From NCBI RefSeq assembly GCF_015831345.1, contig NZ_JADWYS010000001.1, forward strand, positions 1,994,118-2,058,117: 64,000 nucleotides of DNA, read 5' to 3'. The translations under genes and the position numbers were made by a program. Shown one piece after another: positions 16,782 through 27,131 of this stretch. Below the pieces are notes generated by a model, which worked only from the letters and a program-made list of their open reading frames with translations, had not been told where the DNA came from and did no database searches. This DNA is from Caenimonas aquaedulcis (lineage in GTDB: Bacteria; Pseudomonadota; Gammaproteobacteria; Burkholderiales; Burkholderiaceae_C). Every line of letters starts with the position of its first letter. Within the stretch, counting starts at the first letter, position 1.

Positions 16782-19733
16782 ATGAGCATCCCCGGCGAGG
16801 CGCCAGGGGGCGCCACAGTCGCCGCCGGCGGCTGGACGTATCGAGGATGGAGGCACGACATGGTGCTGTGGGGCGCAATCTGGGGAGCGGTGCTCGGGCT
16901 TTTGTGGCACGGGTACGGCTGGGAATGGCAAACAGTGGCCGGCGCGCTTCTCGGCGCATTGGCCGGGCGCATGCTGCGAAACGCGGTGCGCCGCGAGGTC
17001 GAGGCGACGCAGGCGCGCCTCGGCGCGCAGGCCGGCGCGGACAAACCGCCGGCCCCGGCGCCCATCGCCGCGCCGGCACCGGTCGGCACACCGGCCGCCA
17101 TGGCGCCGGTCGCAGCGTCCGCGCCCCGCGCGCCGGCGCCGCCGGATTTCCAGGAGACCTTCCCGCAGGAGGCGGCCGCGGTCCAGCCGACCGCCGCCGC
17201 GTCCGTGGCGGCGCCTGCAGCCAGGCCGTCTGCGCCCCCGCAACCCGATGTCTTCACGCTGCTCGCGGGCAAGGCGCGCGATTGGCTGTTCGGCGGCAAC
17301 ACGGTCGTGCGCATGGGCGTGCTGGTGGTCTTCGTCGGGCTCGCCTTCCTGGCGAAGTACGCCATCGACAACTCGTTGCTGCCGCCCGAGCTGCGCCTCG
17401 CCGGGATCGCCGCCGCGGGGATCGCCCTGTTCGCCTTCGGCATGCGACTGCGCGGCAAAGCCCCGGACAAGCTCGCTTACGCGCTCACGCTGCAGGGCGC
17501 GGGCGTCGCGGTGCTGTACCTCACGGTGTTCGCGGCGTTCCGCCTCTACCAGTTCCTGCCAGCGGGCGCGGCCTTCGCGGCACTGGGCCTCATCTGCGCC
17601 TTCGCCGCGGTGATCGCCATCGCGCAGAACGCGATGGCGATGGCTTTCATCGGTTTCGCCGGCGGCTTCGCGGCGCCGCTGCTCGTCTCCACCGGCCAGG
17701 GCAGCCACGTCGGCCTTTTCAGCTACTACCTGCTGCTCGGCGTGGCCATCGCGGCCATCGCGTGGGCGAAGGCGTGGCGCGCGCTGAACCTGCTCGGCTT
17801 CTTCGCGACCTTCGGCGTCGCCACCGCGTGGGGCGTGCTCAAGTACCGCCCCGAAGACCTCGACACCACCGAGCCTTTCCTCATCGCCTTCTTCCTCGTC
17901 TACGTCGCCGCGAGCGTGCTTTACGCGACGCGGCACTCGCTCTCGGCGCGGCGCGCGGTCGACGGCACGCTGGTGTTCGGCGTGCCCATCGTCGCGTTCG
18001 GCCTGCAGGCCGGCCTGATGCGCGATATCGACTACGCGCTCGCGTTTTCGTCGCTCGCCATGGGCGCGTTCTACCTGCTGCTGGGCGCGTGGATGGCGCG
18101 GCGCAAGCGCGGCGCGGATGCCGCGAGTCGCTGGATGGCCGAGTGTTTCCTGGCGCTCGGGCTGGGCTTCGTCACGCTGGCCGTGCCGCTTGCGCTGGAC
18201 GCTCGCTGGACGTCCGCCGTGTGGTCCGTCGAAGGCGGGGCCGTGTTCTGGATGGGCCGCCGCCAGGGACGCTGGCTCGCGCGCGCGGCGGGCCTCGCGC
18301 TGCAGGCTTTCGCCGCCGTGTCCTTCCTCTCCGCGCTCGAGCACACGCCCGGCGCGCGCGTGGCCCTGCATCCCTTCGCCAACCCGCTCTTCATCGGGCA
18401 ACTCATGCTGGCCGCCTCCGCGATGGCGATGGCGTGGTGGACGCGCGAACCCGCCCCCTCCGGCGCGATGGGCGAATCGCACTTGGCCCGGTCCTTCGCG
18501 GGCATCGAGGCCACGCTCGCGCCCGTGCTCTTCTGGGTCGGTTTCCTGTGGTGGCTCGGCGCGCTGCACGGCGAAGCGGTGCGGCTCGTGCCGGATGCGT
18601 TCGGCGCCGCTTCGCCCGTGTTCAGCCGGCCGATGCAGCTTCACCTCCAGATGCTCGCGTGGGTCGCCAGTGCGTTCGCTGCGCACCTGCTGGCATGGCC
18701 GGCGCGCCAGCGTCCCTGGCCCATCGCGGCGACGCCGGCCTGGGCCGTGATGCCGCTGCTGCTGTACTACGCGATCCGCGGCGCCGCGAGCATGGACCAC
18801 GTCTTCATCGAAGGCGGCTGGCTCGCATGGCCCCTCGTGCTGGCCCTGCACTACACGATGCTGCGCAAGCTCGATGCGGGGCCCCCGGCCTCCTGGTGGC
18901 CGTGGGTGCACGCGGGCGGCGTGTGGCTCATCGTGCTGCTGGAGGGCAACCTGCTCGTCTTCGCGATCGGGCGCGGCGGCCTCTGGCAGACCGCGTGGGC
19001 GACGGTGATCCTGCTGGTCGCGGCCACCCTCGTGCTGCTGCTGCTGTCGCGCAAGCCGTGGTTCGACCGGCCGCGGCCCGGCTGGCCGCTGGACCGGTTC
19101 GCGCGCGCCTACCTCTGGCTCGCGGCCGCGCCGCTCGCGGCCGGCGTCGCGGCGGGGAGCCTGCTCGTGGCCGTGTACTCCAGCGGCAACGCGCGCCCCC
19201 TGCCCTACGTGCCGCTGCTCAATCCGACGGACCTCGCCGTCGCGCTGGGCCTCGCGGCATGCGCGCTATGGCTGGTGCGTCTGCGGCGCAGCGCACTGGA
19301 CGTGCCGCGCGCGGCGCATGAAGACGTGTGGCTCTACGCGCTGGCCGGTATCGCCTTCGTCGCCATCAACACCGTGTGGCTGCGCGTCGCGCACCAGTAC
19401 TTCGGCGTGGCGTGGGATGGGCGCAGCCTTTTCGCGTCCTTCCTCGTGCAGGCGGGTTACTCGATCCTCTGGACGCTGCTCGCGCTCGGCCTCATGGTGG
19501 GCGCGCACCGCCGCGCGCTGCGAAACGCGTGGATGCTCGGCGCCGTCCTGCTGGGCGCCACGGTGCTGAAGCTCTTCGTGATCGACCTGTCCAACCGCGG
19601 CGGGTCCGAGCGGATCTTCGTGTTCATCGCCGTCGGCGTGCTGATGCTGGTCGTGGGCTACTTCGCACCGCTGCCGCCGGCGCGCGCGAAAGCCGCCCCG
19701 GTGGACAGCGAACTGCAGGGAGCCGGGTCATGA
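16782..19733 (+). CDS. DUF2339 polytopic membrane protein
   Basis: The protein has 983 aa. A first membrane segment (about 28-50) is followed by a cytoplasmic, Pro/Ala-rich linker to about residue 155, then more than 20 predicted hydrophobic helices to the C-terminus. GNTVVRMGVLVVFVGLAFLAKYAIDNSLLPPELRL is followed by further DUF2339 membrane blocks. Function is unknown; the family is often paired with DUF3999, as here, and has been linked with the cell envelope. The stop overlaps the next start by ATGA, so the two are coupled. Confidence 0.88.
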   Translation: MSIPGEAPGGATVAAGGWTYRGWRHDMVLWGAIWGAVLGLLWHGYGWEWQTVAGALLGALAGRMLRNAVRREVEATQARLGAQAGADKPPAPAPIAAPAPVGTPAAMAPVAASAPRAPAPPDFQETFPQEAAAVQPTAAASVAAPAARPSAPPQPDVFTLLAGKARDWLFGGNTVVRMGVLVVFVGLAFLAKYAIDNSLLPPELRLAGIAAAGIALFAFGMRLRGKAPDKLAYALTLQGAGVAVLYLTVFAAFRLYQFLPAGAAFAALGLICAFAAVIAIAQNAMAMAFIGFAGGFAAPLLVSTGQGSHVGLFSYYLLLGVAIAAIAWAKAWRALNLLGFFATFGVATAWGVLKYRPEDLDTTEPFLIAFFLVYVAASVLYATRHSLSARRAVDGTLVFGVPIVAFGLQAGLMRDIDYALAFSSLAMGAFYLLLGAWMARRKRGADAASRWMAECFLALGLGFVTLAVPLALDARWTSAVWSVEGGAVFWMGRRQGRWLARAAGLALQAFAAVSFLSALEHTPGARVALHPFANPLFIGQLMLAASAMAMAWWTREPAPSGAMGESHLARSFAGIEATLAPVLFWVGFLWWLGALHGEAVRLVPDAFGAASPVFSRPMQLHLQMLAWVASAFAAHLLAWPARQRPWPIAATPAWAVMPLLLYYAIRGAASMDHVFIEGGWLAWPLVLALHYTMLRKLDAGPPASWWPWVHAGGVWLIVLLEGNLLVFAIGRGGLWQTAWATVILLVAATLVLLLLSRKPWFDRPRPGWPLDRFARAYLWLAAAPLAAGVAAGSLLVAVYSSGNARPLPYVPLLNPTDLAVALGLAACALWLVRLRRSALDVPRAAHEDVWLYALAGIAFVAINTVWLRVAHQYFGVAWDGRSLFASFLVQAGYSILWTLLALGLMVGAHRRALRNAWMLGAVLLGATVLKLFVIDLSNRGGSERIFVFIAVGVLMLVVGYFAPLPPARAKAAPVDSELQGAGS

Positions 19734-21136
19734 AGCGACTCTCCCTGGCGCTCGCGTGGGGCGTGGCGATGTGCGGCGCCCCGGCCGCGTCGGCGCAGGC
19801 GCCGCAAGCGCGCGAGTTCGCGTGGCGCGCACCCGTCACGCTGCCCGCAGGCGCGAGCATGGCGCGCATCGACCTGCCAGTGGACGCGCTCGCGCGCCTG
19901 CAATCGCGCGACGCGCGCGACGTGCGGGTGTTCAACGCGGCGGGCGAGGCCGTGCCCTTCGCGTTCGCCGGCGCGCCCGCGCATGTGACCGCACCACCTT
20001 CCACGACGCAGGCGTTCCCCGCGATGCCGCTGTTCAGCACGAGCGCGCGGCAGTCCCGGCCCGTGGGCGGGGCGATCCAGGTGCAGATCGGGGACGGCCA
20101 GCGCTCGGTCTGGGTGCGCACCGACGGGCAGGCGCCGGCGCCCGGCGCCGCCAGAGTCGATTCGGTCATCTTCGACACGCGCGGACTCAAGGAGCCGCTG
20201 GCGGCCCTGCAGGTGCAGGCCACCCTGCCCCCCAACACACCTGTGCGCCTGGAGGTTTCCAGCAGCAGCGACCTCGCGAGATGGGACAGCGCCGGCGCGC
20301 GCGGCCGCCTCTATCGCTTCGAGGGCGCAGGCGCCCCGGCGAACGACACCCTGCAGCTCGACGCGCCGCTCGTGCTGGAAGGCCGCTACCTGCGGCTCGA
20401 CTGGGACGGGCAGGAAGGCGTCGCCGTGTCCTCCGTCACGGGCACCACGGGCTCGACCCTCCGGCCACGCGCGCGCCTTCGCACGGCACTGCCCGCGCTG
20501 CAGCCCCAGGCACAGGGCCTCGAAGTGCGCGTGCCGTTCGCGACGCCCATCGCCACCTTGTCGCTCGCGACGAACCAGGCCAACAGCCTGCAGCCCGTGC
20601 GCATCCTCGGGCGCAACGAGCCGTCGCAACCGTGGCGGGTCCTGGCAAGCACCGTCATCTTCCGACTCGGCTCGGCCGGGAACGAAACGACCAACGAGCC
20701 GCTGCCCCTGCATGGCGCGCCGGTGGCGTGGCTGCGCATCGAGTCCACACAGGGAGCGGCGCTTGCGCCCGGAGCCATCACGGCGGCCGCGGAATTCGAG
20801 CCGCTTCGCGTGGTCTTCGTCGCCACCGGCGACGCACCGTTCCAGCTGGCGGCGGGGCGGGCCGCCACGCCGCCAGCCGCTTTGCCGCTGTCCACGTTGT
20901 CGGCGGCATTGGCAGGCAAGCGCATCGACGACTTGCCGCAGGCCGTCACGGCTGCGGCGGTCACCGGCGGCGATGCGCAGCCCGAGCCCGGCTTCCTGGC
21001 GTCGCTGCGCCCCGCCGGGATGACCGAGCGCTCGGCGGTGCTGTGGGCCGTGCTGGTCGCCGGCGTGCTGGTGCTGGGTGCGGTCGCGTGGTCGCTGATG
21101 CGCCAGCTCAAGTCGGCCCCGCCGCCGGCGGAGTAG
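19730..21136 (+). CDS. DUF3999 secreted membrane-anchored protein
   Basis: The product is 468 aa. It has an N-terminal signal peptide (cleavage near ASAQA), a long beta-rich periplasmic region (carbohydrate-binding-like pattern such as LRLDWDGQEGV and VPFATPIATLSLATNQ), and a single C-terminal membrane helix (about 440-460, VLWAVLVAGVLVLGAVAWSL). This matches the DUF3999 layout. The start overlaps the DUF2339 stop, so a complex with that protein at the inner membrane is likely. Confidence 0.87.
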   Translation: MKRLSLALAWGVAMCGAPAASAQAPQAREFAWRAPVTLPAGASMARIDLPVDALARLQSRDARDVRVFNAAGEAVPFAFAGAPAHVTAPPSTTQAFPAMPLFSTSARQSRPVGGAIQVQIGDGQRSVWVRTDGQAPAPGAARVDSVIFDTRGLKEPLAALQVQATLPPNTPVRLEVSSSSDLARWDSAGARGRLYRFEGAGAPANDTLQLDAPLVLEGRYLRLDWDGQEGVAVSSVTGTTGSTLRPRARLRTALPALQPQAQGLEVRVPFATPIATLSLATNQANSLQPVRILGRNEPSQPWRVLASTVIFRLGSAGNETTNEPLPLHGAPVAWLRIESTQGAALAPGAITAAAEFEPLRVVFVATGDAPFQLAAGRAATPPAALPLSTLSAALAGKRIDDLPQAVTAAAVTGGDAQPEPGFLASLRPAGMTERSAVLWAVLVAGVLVLGAVAWSLMRQLKSAPPPAE

Positions 21137-21145
21137 GGAGGGGCG

Positions 21146-22116
21146 TCAGCCGCGCAAGTGGCACGCCACCCAGTGCCCCGCGCCCGACTCCTTGAGCGGC
21201 GGCGTCTCCGCGCTGCAAAGCGGAAACTGCGCGATCGGGCAGCGCGTGTGGAAGCGGCAGCCCGTGGGCGGGTTGATGGGGCTCGGCACGTCGCCCTGCA
21301 GGCGGATACGCTCGCGCCGCACCTGCGGGTCGGGGATCGGCACCGCCGACAGCAAGGCCTCGGTATAGGGGTGCAACGGGTTCGCGTAAAGGTCACGCGC
21401 GGGCGCGATCTCCGCGATGCGCCCGAGGTACATGACCGCCACGCGATCGGAGAAGTGCTCCACCACCGACAGGTCGTGCGCGATGAACATGTAGGTGAGC
21501 TGCAGCTTGTCCTGCAGGTCCTCCAGCAGGTTGATCACCTGCGCCTGCACCGACACGTCCAGCGCCGACACGGGCTCGTCGCACACCACCAGCTTCGGAT
21601 TCACCGCGAGCGCGCGCGCGATGCCGATGCGCTGGCGCTGCCCGCCCGAGAACTCGTGCGGGTAGCGCCGCATGTGGTCGGGCGACAGGCCCACGAGCGT
21701 GAGGAGTTCGGCCACGCGTTCGCGATGCTCGGCGGCGTTGCGCGCGAGCTTGTGGATGGTGAGCGCCTCGCCGATGATCGCGCCCACCGTCATGCGCGGG
21801 TTCAGCGACGCATACGGGTCCTGGAAGATGATCTGCATGTCGCGCGCGAGCGCGCGCAGGTCGTCCCCGCCCATCGCGGTGACGTCGCGCCCTTCGAACC
21901 ACACCTCGCCCGAGGTGGGCTCGATCAGGCGCAGGATGCAGCGGCCGGTGGTGCTCTTGCCGCAGCCGGACTCGCCCACCACGCCCAGCGTTTCGCCGGC
22001 CGCGATGTCGAAACTCACGCCGTCGACCGCATGCACCTTGTCCACCTGGCGGCGCAGGAGCCCGCCCTTGATCGGGAAGTGCTTGACCAGGTTGCTCACC
22101 CGCAGCAAAGGCTCTG

Positions 22117-22120
<4 letters not shown>
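21146..22120 (-). CDS. Peptide/opine-type ABC transporter ATP-binding protein (DppF/OppF type)
   Basis: The protein has 324 aa: Walker [11 protein letters not shown]-loop [10 protein letters not shown], signature SGGQRQR, Walker [13 protein letters not shown] and the family C-terminal Cys-containing region ([16 protein letters not shown]). This tail, which can bind an iron-sulphur cluster in some family members, is intact. It is the second ATPase of the five-gene importer. Its ATG overlaps the stop of the other ATPase (ATGA). Confidence 0.93.
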
Positions 22121-23099
<979 letters not shown>

Positions 23100-23100
<1 letters not shown>

Positions 23101-24032
23101 CACATGACTTTCCGCGGATCGAGCGCGTCGCGCAGGCCGTCGCCGATGAAATTGATCGCGAGCACCGCGATGAAAATCGCCGCGCCGGGAAAGAGCGCCC
23201 AGTAGGTGGCGATGTCCAGGTACTCCTTGCTGTCGTACAGGATGCGGCCCCAGGTGGGGATGTCCGGCGGAAAGCCGAGCCCGAGGAAGGACAGCGTGGA
23301 CTCCGCGATGATGGCCGCCGCGACGTCGATCGTGCCCGCGACGATCACCGGGCCGAGCGCGTTGGGCAGGATGTGCCGCACGACCTGGCGCGTGGTGGTC
23401 GCCCCGAGCGCGCGCGCGGCCTCGACGAATTCCTTTTCGCGCAGCGAGAAGAACTGCGCGCGCACGAGACGCGCGACCGGCATCCAGCGAAAACCGCCGA
23501 TCACGCACACGATCAGCAGGAACACGCCCACCTCCGGGCCGAAGGCGGTCTTCAGGCCGTCGCGAAACAGGTAGATGAGCAGCAGGAGCAAAGGCAGTTG
23601 CGGCAGCGACAGGAACAGGTCCGTGAGCCACATGAGCGCGGTGTCCACGTAGCCGCGCGAGATGCCCGCGATCGCGCCGATGGCGACGCCGACGGTGAGC
23701 GCCATCGCCATCGCGGCCAGGCCCACGGCCATCGAGATGCGTCCGCCGTAGAGCATGCGCGCGAAGATGTCCTGGCCGAGGTCGTCGGTGCCGAAGGGGT
23801 GCGCCCAGGACGGGGGCTTGAGCCGCGCGCTGAAGTCGATGTCGTTGACCGCCACCTTCCACAGCCACGGACCGAGCACGACGAAGGCCACCATCACCGC
23901 GAGCACGGCGAGGCTCACGAGCGCGAGCCTGTGCCGGCGGAAGCGCCGCCATGCATCCGCCCACAGCGACACGGGCCTGGCCACCGTGGCGAAGCGGTCA
24001 GCGATAACTGATGCGGGGGTCGAGCCAGCCAT
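23100..24032 (-). CDS. Peptide-type ABC transporter permease (DppC type)
   Basis: The product is 310 aa. It has an N-terminal cytoplasmic stretch, a first membrane helix ([21 protein letters not shown]), the [19 protein letters not shown] motif typical of DppC/OppC, and the EAA loop [25 protein letters not shown]. About six membrane helices are expected. ATG 24032 gives a 35-bp overlap with the upstream permease gene; ATG 24047 is possible. Confidence 0.92.
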
Positions 24033-24957
24033 AGAGCAGATCGGCAATCAGGTTGAAGAGGATCACGAGGCAGGAGAAGACGAAGGTCACGCCCATGATC
24101 ACCGGCGTGTCGTTGCGCAGGATCGCGTCGATCAGCAGCGAGCCGATGCCGGGGATGCGGAAGATCTGCTCGGTGACGATCGCGCCGCCGAAGATCGCGG
24201 GCATCTGCAGGAACACGAGCGTCACGACCGGGATCAGCGCGTTGCGAACCACGTGCTTCATCATGATGTCCCACTCGGACAGGCCCTTGCTGCGCGCGGT
24301 GGTCACATGGTCCAGGCGCACGACGTCCAGCATCGCGGAGCGCACATAGCGCGTCCAGCTCGCGCCCTGGAAGAGGCCCAGCACCATCACCGGCATGATC
24401 GCCTGCTTGATGTGCTCCCACCACCACTGCCAGCCGGTCGCCGCGATGTCCGAGCGGAACACGAAGGGCAGCCAGTCCAGCTTGATCGAGAAAAGCAGGA
24501 TCAGCAGCAGGCCGGTGAAGAAGGTCGGCAGGGAAAAGCCGACGAAGGCGAGCGCGCTCGCGATGCGGTCGAAGAGCGAATAGGGCCGCATCGCCGAATA
24601 GATGCCCACGGGCAGCGCGATGCACAGCGCGAGCACCTGCGACGCGCCGATGACCGCGAGCGTGACGGGCACGCGCTGCCAGATCAGCTTGTCGACGTCG
24701 ACGCGGCTGATGAACGAGAAGCCCCAGTCGCCCTGCAGCATCGCCCACAGCCAGCGGAAGTAGCGCTGCCAGATGGGATCGTCCAGGCCGAACTTCTTGC
24801 GCAGCATCTGCGCGACTTCGGCCGGGACGTTGGGGTTCGTCGCGAGCTCGCCGAACGGGTCGCCCGGCGCGAGCGCGAGGATGGTGAACAGCACCACGCT
24901 GATGCCCAGCAGGCTGGGCAGCGCGATCAGCAAGCGCCGCAGGAGGTAGGAGCCCAC
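23998..24957 (-). CDS. Peptide-type ABC transporter permease (DppB type)
   Basis: The product is 319 aa starting MGSYLLRRLLIALPSLLGISVVLF, the usual first helix of DppB/OppB permeases. The EAA-loop region reads TTARSKGLSEWDIMMKHVVRNALIPV, and FGGAIVTEQIFRIPGIGSLLIDAI is also typical. It lies 23 bp downstream of the binding-protein gene. Confidence 0.93.
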   Translation of the reverse strand: MGSYLLRRLLIALPSLLGISVVLFTILALAPGDPFGELATNPNVPAEVAQMLRKKFGLDDPIWQRYFRWLWAMLQGDWGFSFISRVDVDKLIWQRVPVTLAVIGASQVLALCIALPVGIYSAMRPYSLFDRIASALAFVGFSLPTFFTGLLLILLFSIKLDWLPFVFRSDIAATGWQWWWEHIKQAIMPVMVLGLFQGASWTRYVRSAMLDVVRLDHVTTARSKGLSEWDIMMKHVVRNALIPVVTLVFLQMPAIFGGAIVTEQIFRIPGIGSLLIDAILRNDTPVIMGVTFVFSCLVILFNLIADLLYGWLDPRISYR

Positions 24958-24980
24958 TGCGGTTTACTCCGGCGCGGCGT

Positions 24981-26771
24981 TCAAGCTTCCCTATACCAGT
25001 TCTGCAACTGGCTGAAGTCCAGGTCCCAGCCCGAGAGCGTGGTGACCAGCTTGTTGCCCGCGCCGCGCACACGCGGACGGCTGATCAGCGGGATGATCGC
25101 GTTGTCCTTGCACACGAGGTCGTTCAGCTTGATGAAAAGGGCGGCGCGCTTGACCGGGTCGAGTTCGCCCTCGGCCATCTTGAAGGTCCTGTCGTACTCG
25201 TCGCTGCGCCAGCGCGCGATGTTGCGGCCCTGCCATTTGTTGGCCTTGGAGGAAATCTCCTCGGTCACGTACTGGTTCATGAAGCGTTCGGGATCCGGCT
25301 GGGTCTGCGTCGTGGTGTACATCTGCATGTCGCACCAGAACTTGCCGTAGGTGTCCGGGTTGGCGACGTCCGACGAGAAGAAGACAGAGGCCGTGACCGA
25401 CTTGAGTTCGAGGTCGATGCCCGCCTTCTGGCAGGCGCCCTTGATCACCGCCTGCTCCTTCTGCCGGATGCCGTTGACGGAGGTCTGGAAGACGAACTTC
25501 ATCTTCTTGCCGCCCTTCTCGCGGATGCCGTCCGCGCCCTTCTTCCAGCCCGCGCCGTCCAGGATCGCGTTCGCCTTGTCGACGTTGAACTCCATCTTCA
25601 GGTTGTTCGAGCGGTACTTCGCGGGGTTGTTCAGGAAGTTCGGCGTGGCGATGCCGGTGCGGCCGTAGATGAACTGCTGGATCGACTGGCGGTCCGCGAG
25701 CAGCGCCATCGCCTCGCGCACCGCCGGGTCGGTGAAGGCGAAGTGCTTGCTCTTGATGCTCGCGCGCTCGCCCTCTACCTCGTTCCACGGGTCCGTGAGG
25801 TTGAGCTGGATGAACTCGATGTCGCCGCTGGGGATGATGTGCGCGCGGCCCTTGCCGCCGTCTTCCATGCGCTTGAGCACTTCGTCTTCCACCTGCAGGT
25901 TCCAGGCGTATTCGTACTCGCCGGTCTGCAGCACCGCGCGCGCGGCCGACGCCGCGTCGCCGCCGCCCTTCATCTCGATGGAATCGAAGAAGGGGCGGTT
26001 GGGCATGTGGTACTTGTCGTACGCCACGCCGCTCACGAGGTCACCCGGCTTGAAGTCCACGAACTTGTACGGGCCGGTGCCCACGGGCTTCAGGTTGCCG
26101 GGCGCGTCGCGCGACTTGCCGCCGATGTAGGGGGCGAAGACGTGCTTCGGGATGATCATGCCTTCGGCCGCGACGAACGCGGTGGCCCAGAAGGGCGTGG
26201 GCTTCTGGAAGGCGACCTTCACCGTGTAGTTGTCGACCTTGGTGACGACGACGTCCTTGAAGACGGCGATCGTGACGGCGGCCGTGGCCGGATCCTTCGC
26301 GTATTCCCAGGTGAAGACGCAGTCGTCGGCGGTGAAGGGCTTGCCGTCGTGCCAGGTGACGTTGCGCTTGAGCTTCCAGGTGACGGACTTGCCGTCGGCC
26401 GCCACGCCGCCGTTCTCGCGGGTGGGGATTTCCGCGGCGAGGATGGGCACGAGGTTGCCGTCGTTGTCCCACACGGCCAGGGGTTCATAGAAGATGCGAG
26501 AGCCTTCCTGGTCCTTCGTGCCGTTGGCGAAGTGCGGCTGCAGGAGCGTCGCGCCCTGCCACCACAGCACCTTGAGCGCGCCGCCGCCACCCTTCTTCGT
26601 CGGCTTGTAGACAGGGCTCGGCTGGGCCTGGGCCACGCCGGCATGCATGAGCATCATCGACGCCATCGGCGCCGTGAGGCCGACCCCGACCATCGCCTCG
26701 ATGAAGGCGCGGCGCGGCATGTCGCCGCTCTTGACCTGCTCGATCGCATCGCGAATCTGTTTTTCCTGCAT
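24981..26771 (-). CDS. Peptide/opine-type ABC transporter substrate-binding protein with Tat-like signal
   Basis: The protein has 596 aa with a clear ribosome-binding site (AGGAGCC) before ATG 26771. The N-terminus carries a twin-arginine-like motif (PRRAFIEAMVGVGLTAP) and a cleavage site near AQA, suggesting Tat export. The rest is a family 5 extracellular solute-binding protein (EPLAVWDNDGNLVPILA, WKLKRNVTWHDGKPFTADD, PVGTGPYKF). It heads the five-gene operon (binding protein, two permeases, two ATPases). Ligand cannot be read from sequence; peptides, opines or glycosides are options. Confidence 0.93.
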   Translation of the reverse strand: MQEKQIRDAIEQVKSGDMPRRAFIEAMVGVGLTAPMASMMLMHAGVAQAQPSPVYKPTKKGGGGALKVLWWQGATLLQPHFANGTKDQEGSRIFYEPLAVWDNDGNLVPILAAEIPTRENGGVAADGKSVTWKLKRNVTWHDGKPFTADDCVFTWEYAKDPATAAVTIAVFKDVVVTKVDNYTVKVAFQKPTPFWATAFVAAEGMIIPKHVFAPYIGGKSRDAPGNLKPVGTGPYKFVDFKPGDLVSGVAYDKYHMPNRPFFDSIEMKGGGDAASAARAVLQTGEYEYAWNLQVEDEVLKRMEDGGKGRAHIIPSGDIEFIQLNLTDPWNEVEGERASIKSKHFAFTDPAVREAMALLADRQSIQQFIYGRTGIATPNFLNNPAKYRSNNLKMEFNVDKANAILDGAGWKKGADGIREKGGKKMKFVFQTSVNGIRQKEQAVIKGACQKAGIDLELKSVTASVFFSSDVANPDTYGKFWCDMQMYTTTQTQPDPERFMNQYVTEEISSKANKWQGRNIARWRSDEYDRTFKMAEGELDPVKRAALFIKLNDLVCKDNAIIPLISRPRVRGAGNKLVTTLSGWDLDFSQLQNWYREA

Positions 26772-26938
26772 GACCAAGGCTCCTGCTCTTGAATGAGAAC
26801 GAAAGGATGGGCGCAAGCCGCCCGCTCGTACACCGTGCAAACACTGATGTACGGGCGAGCGGGAAGCACTCCCTTTGCTGTATCAAGCAAGGACCCTGCC
26901 AGCACGGGGACCGTTGGCAGCCTCGAATGCGGACTTGA

Positions 26939-27047
26939 CCGGACGCAGAATTCGCAGAGGTTACGCAGAAGGAACTCAAAAAAGTCCAAAGGCAATTCGG
27001 TGTCTTCTTGGCTTCTTCTGCGGAACCTCTGCGAATTCTGCGTCCGG
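26939..27047. repeat. Long imperfect palindrome (33-bp arms, 43-bp loop)
   Basis: Left arm 26939-26971 and right arm 27015-27047 are reverse complements with one mismatch. The core word is GACGCAGAATTCGCAGAGG, with a further CGCAGAAG word inside each arm. It sits in the 360-bp gap between the binding-protein and MFS genes and has lower GC than its surroundings. The internal CGCAGA period suggests a dispersed intergenic repeat family or a small non-autonomous element; RNA from it would fold into a long hairpin. The rest of the gap (26772-26938, 27048-27131) shows nothing else. Confidence 0.75.
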
Positions 27048-27131
27048 CCCCTCTGCATAATGGTGCCCGCTCCCAAGCCGGGGCAACCCCCTGCGCTTCA
27101 TCCCCCACTCCCACAAAGAGAACAGACGGAC

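Noticed and set aside
26793..27131. Upstream extension of the MFS gene through the palindrome
   Set aside because: The added 113 residues translate the inverted repeat and have no transporter features; ATG 27132 starts the first helix.
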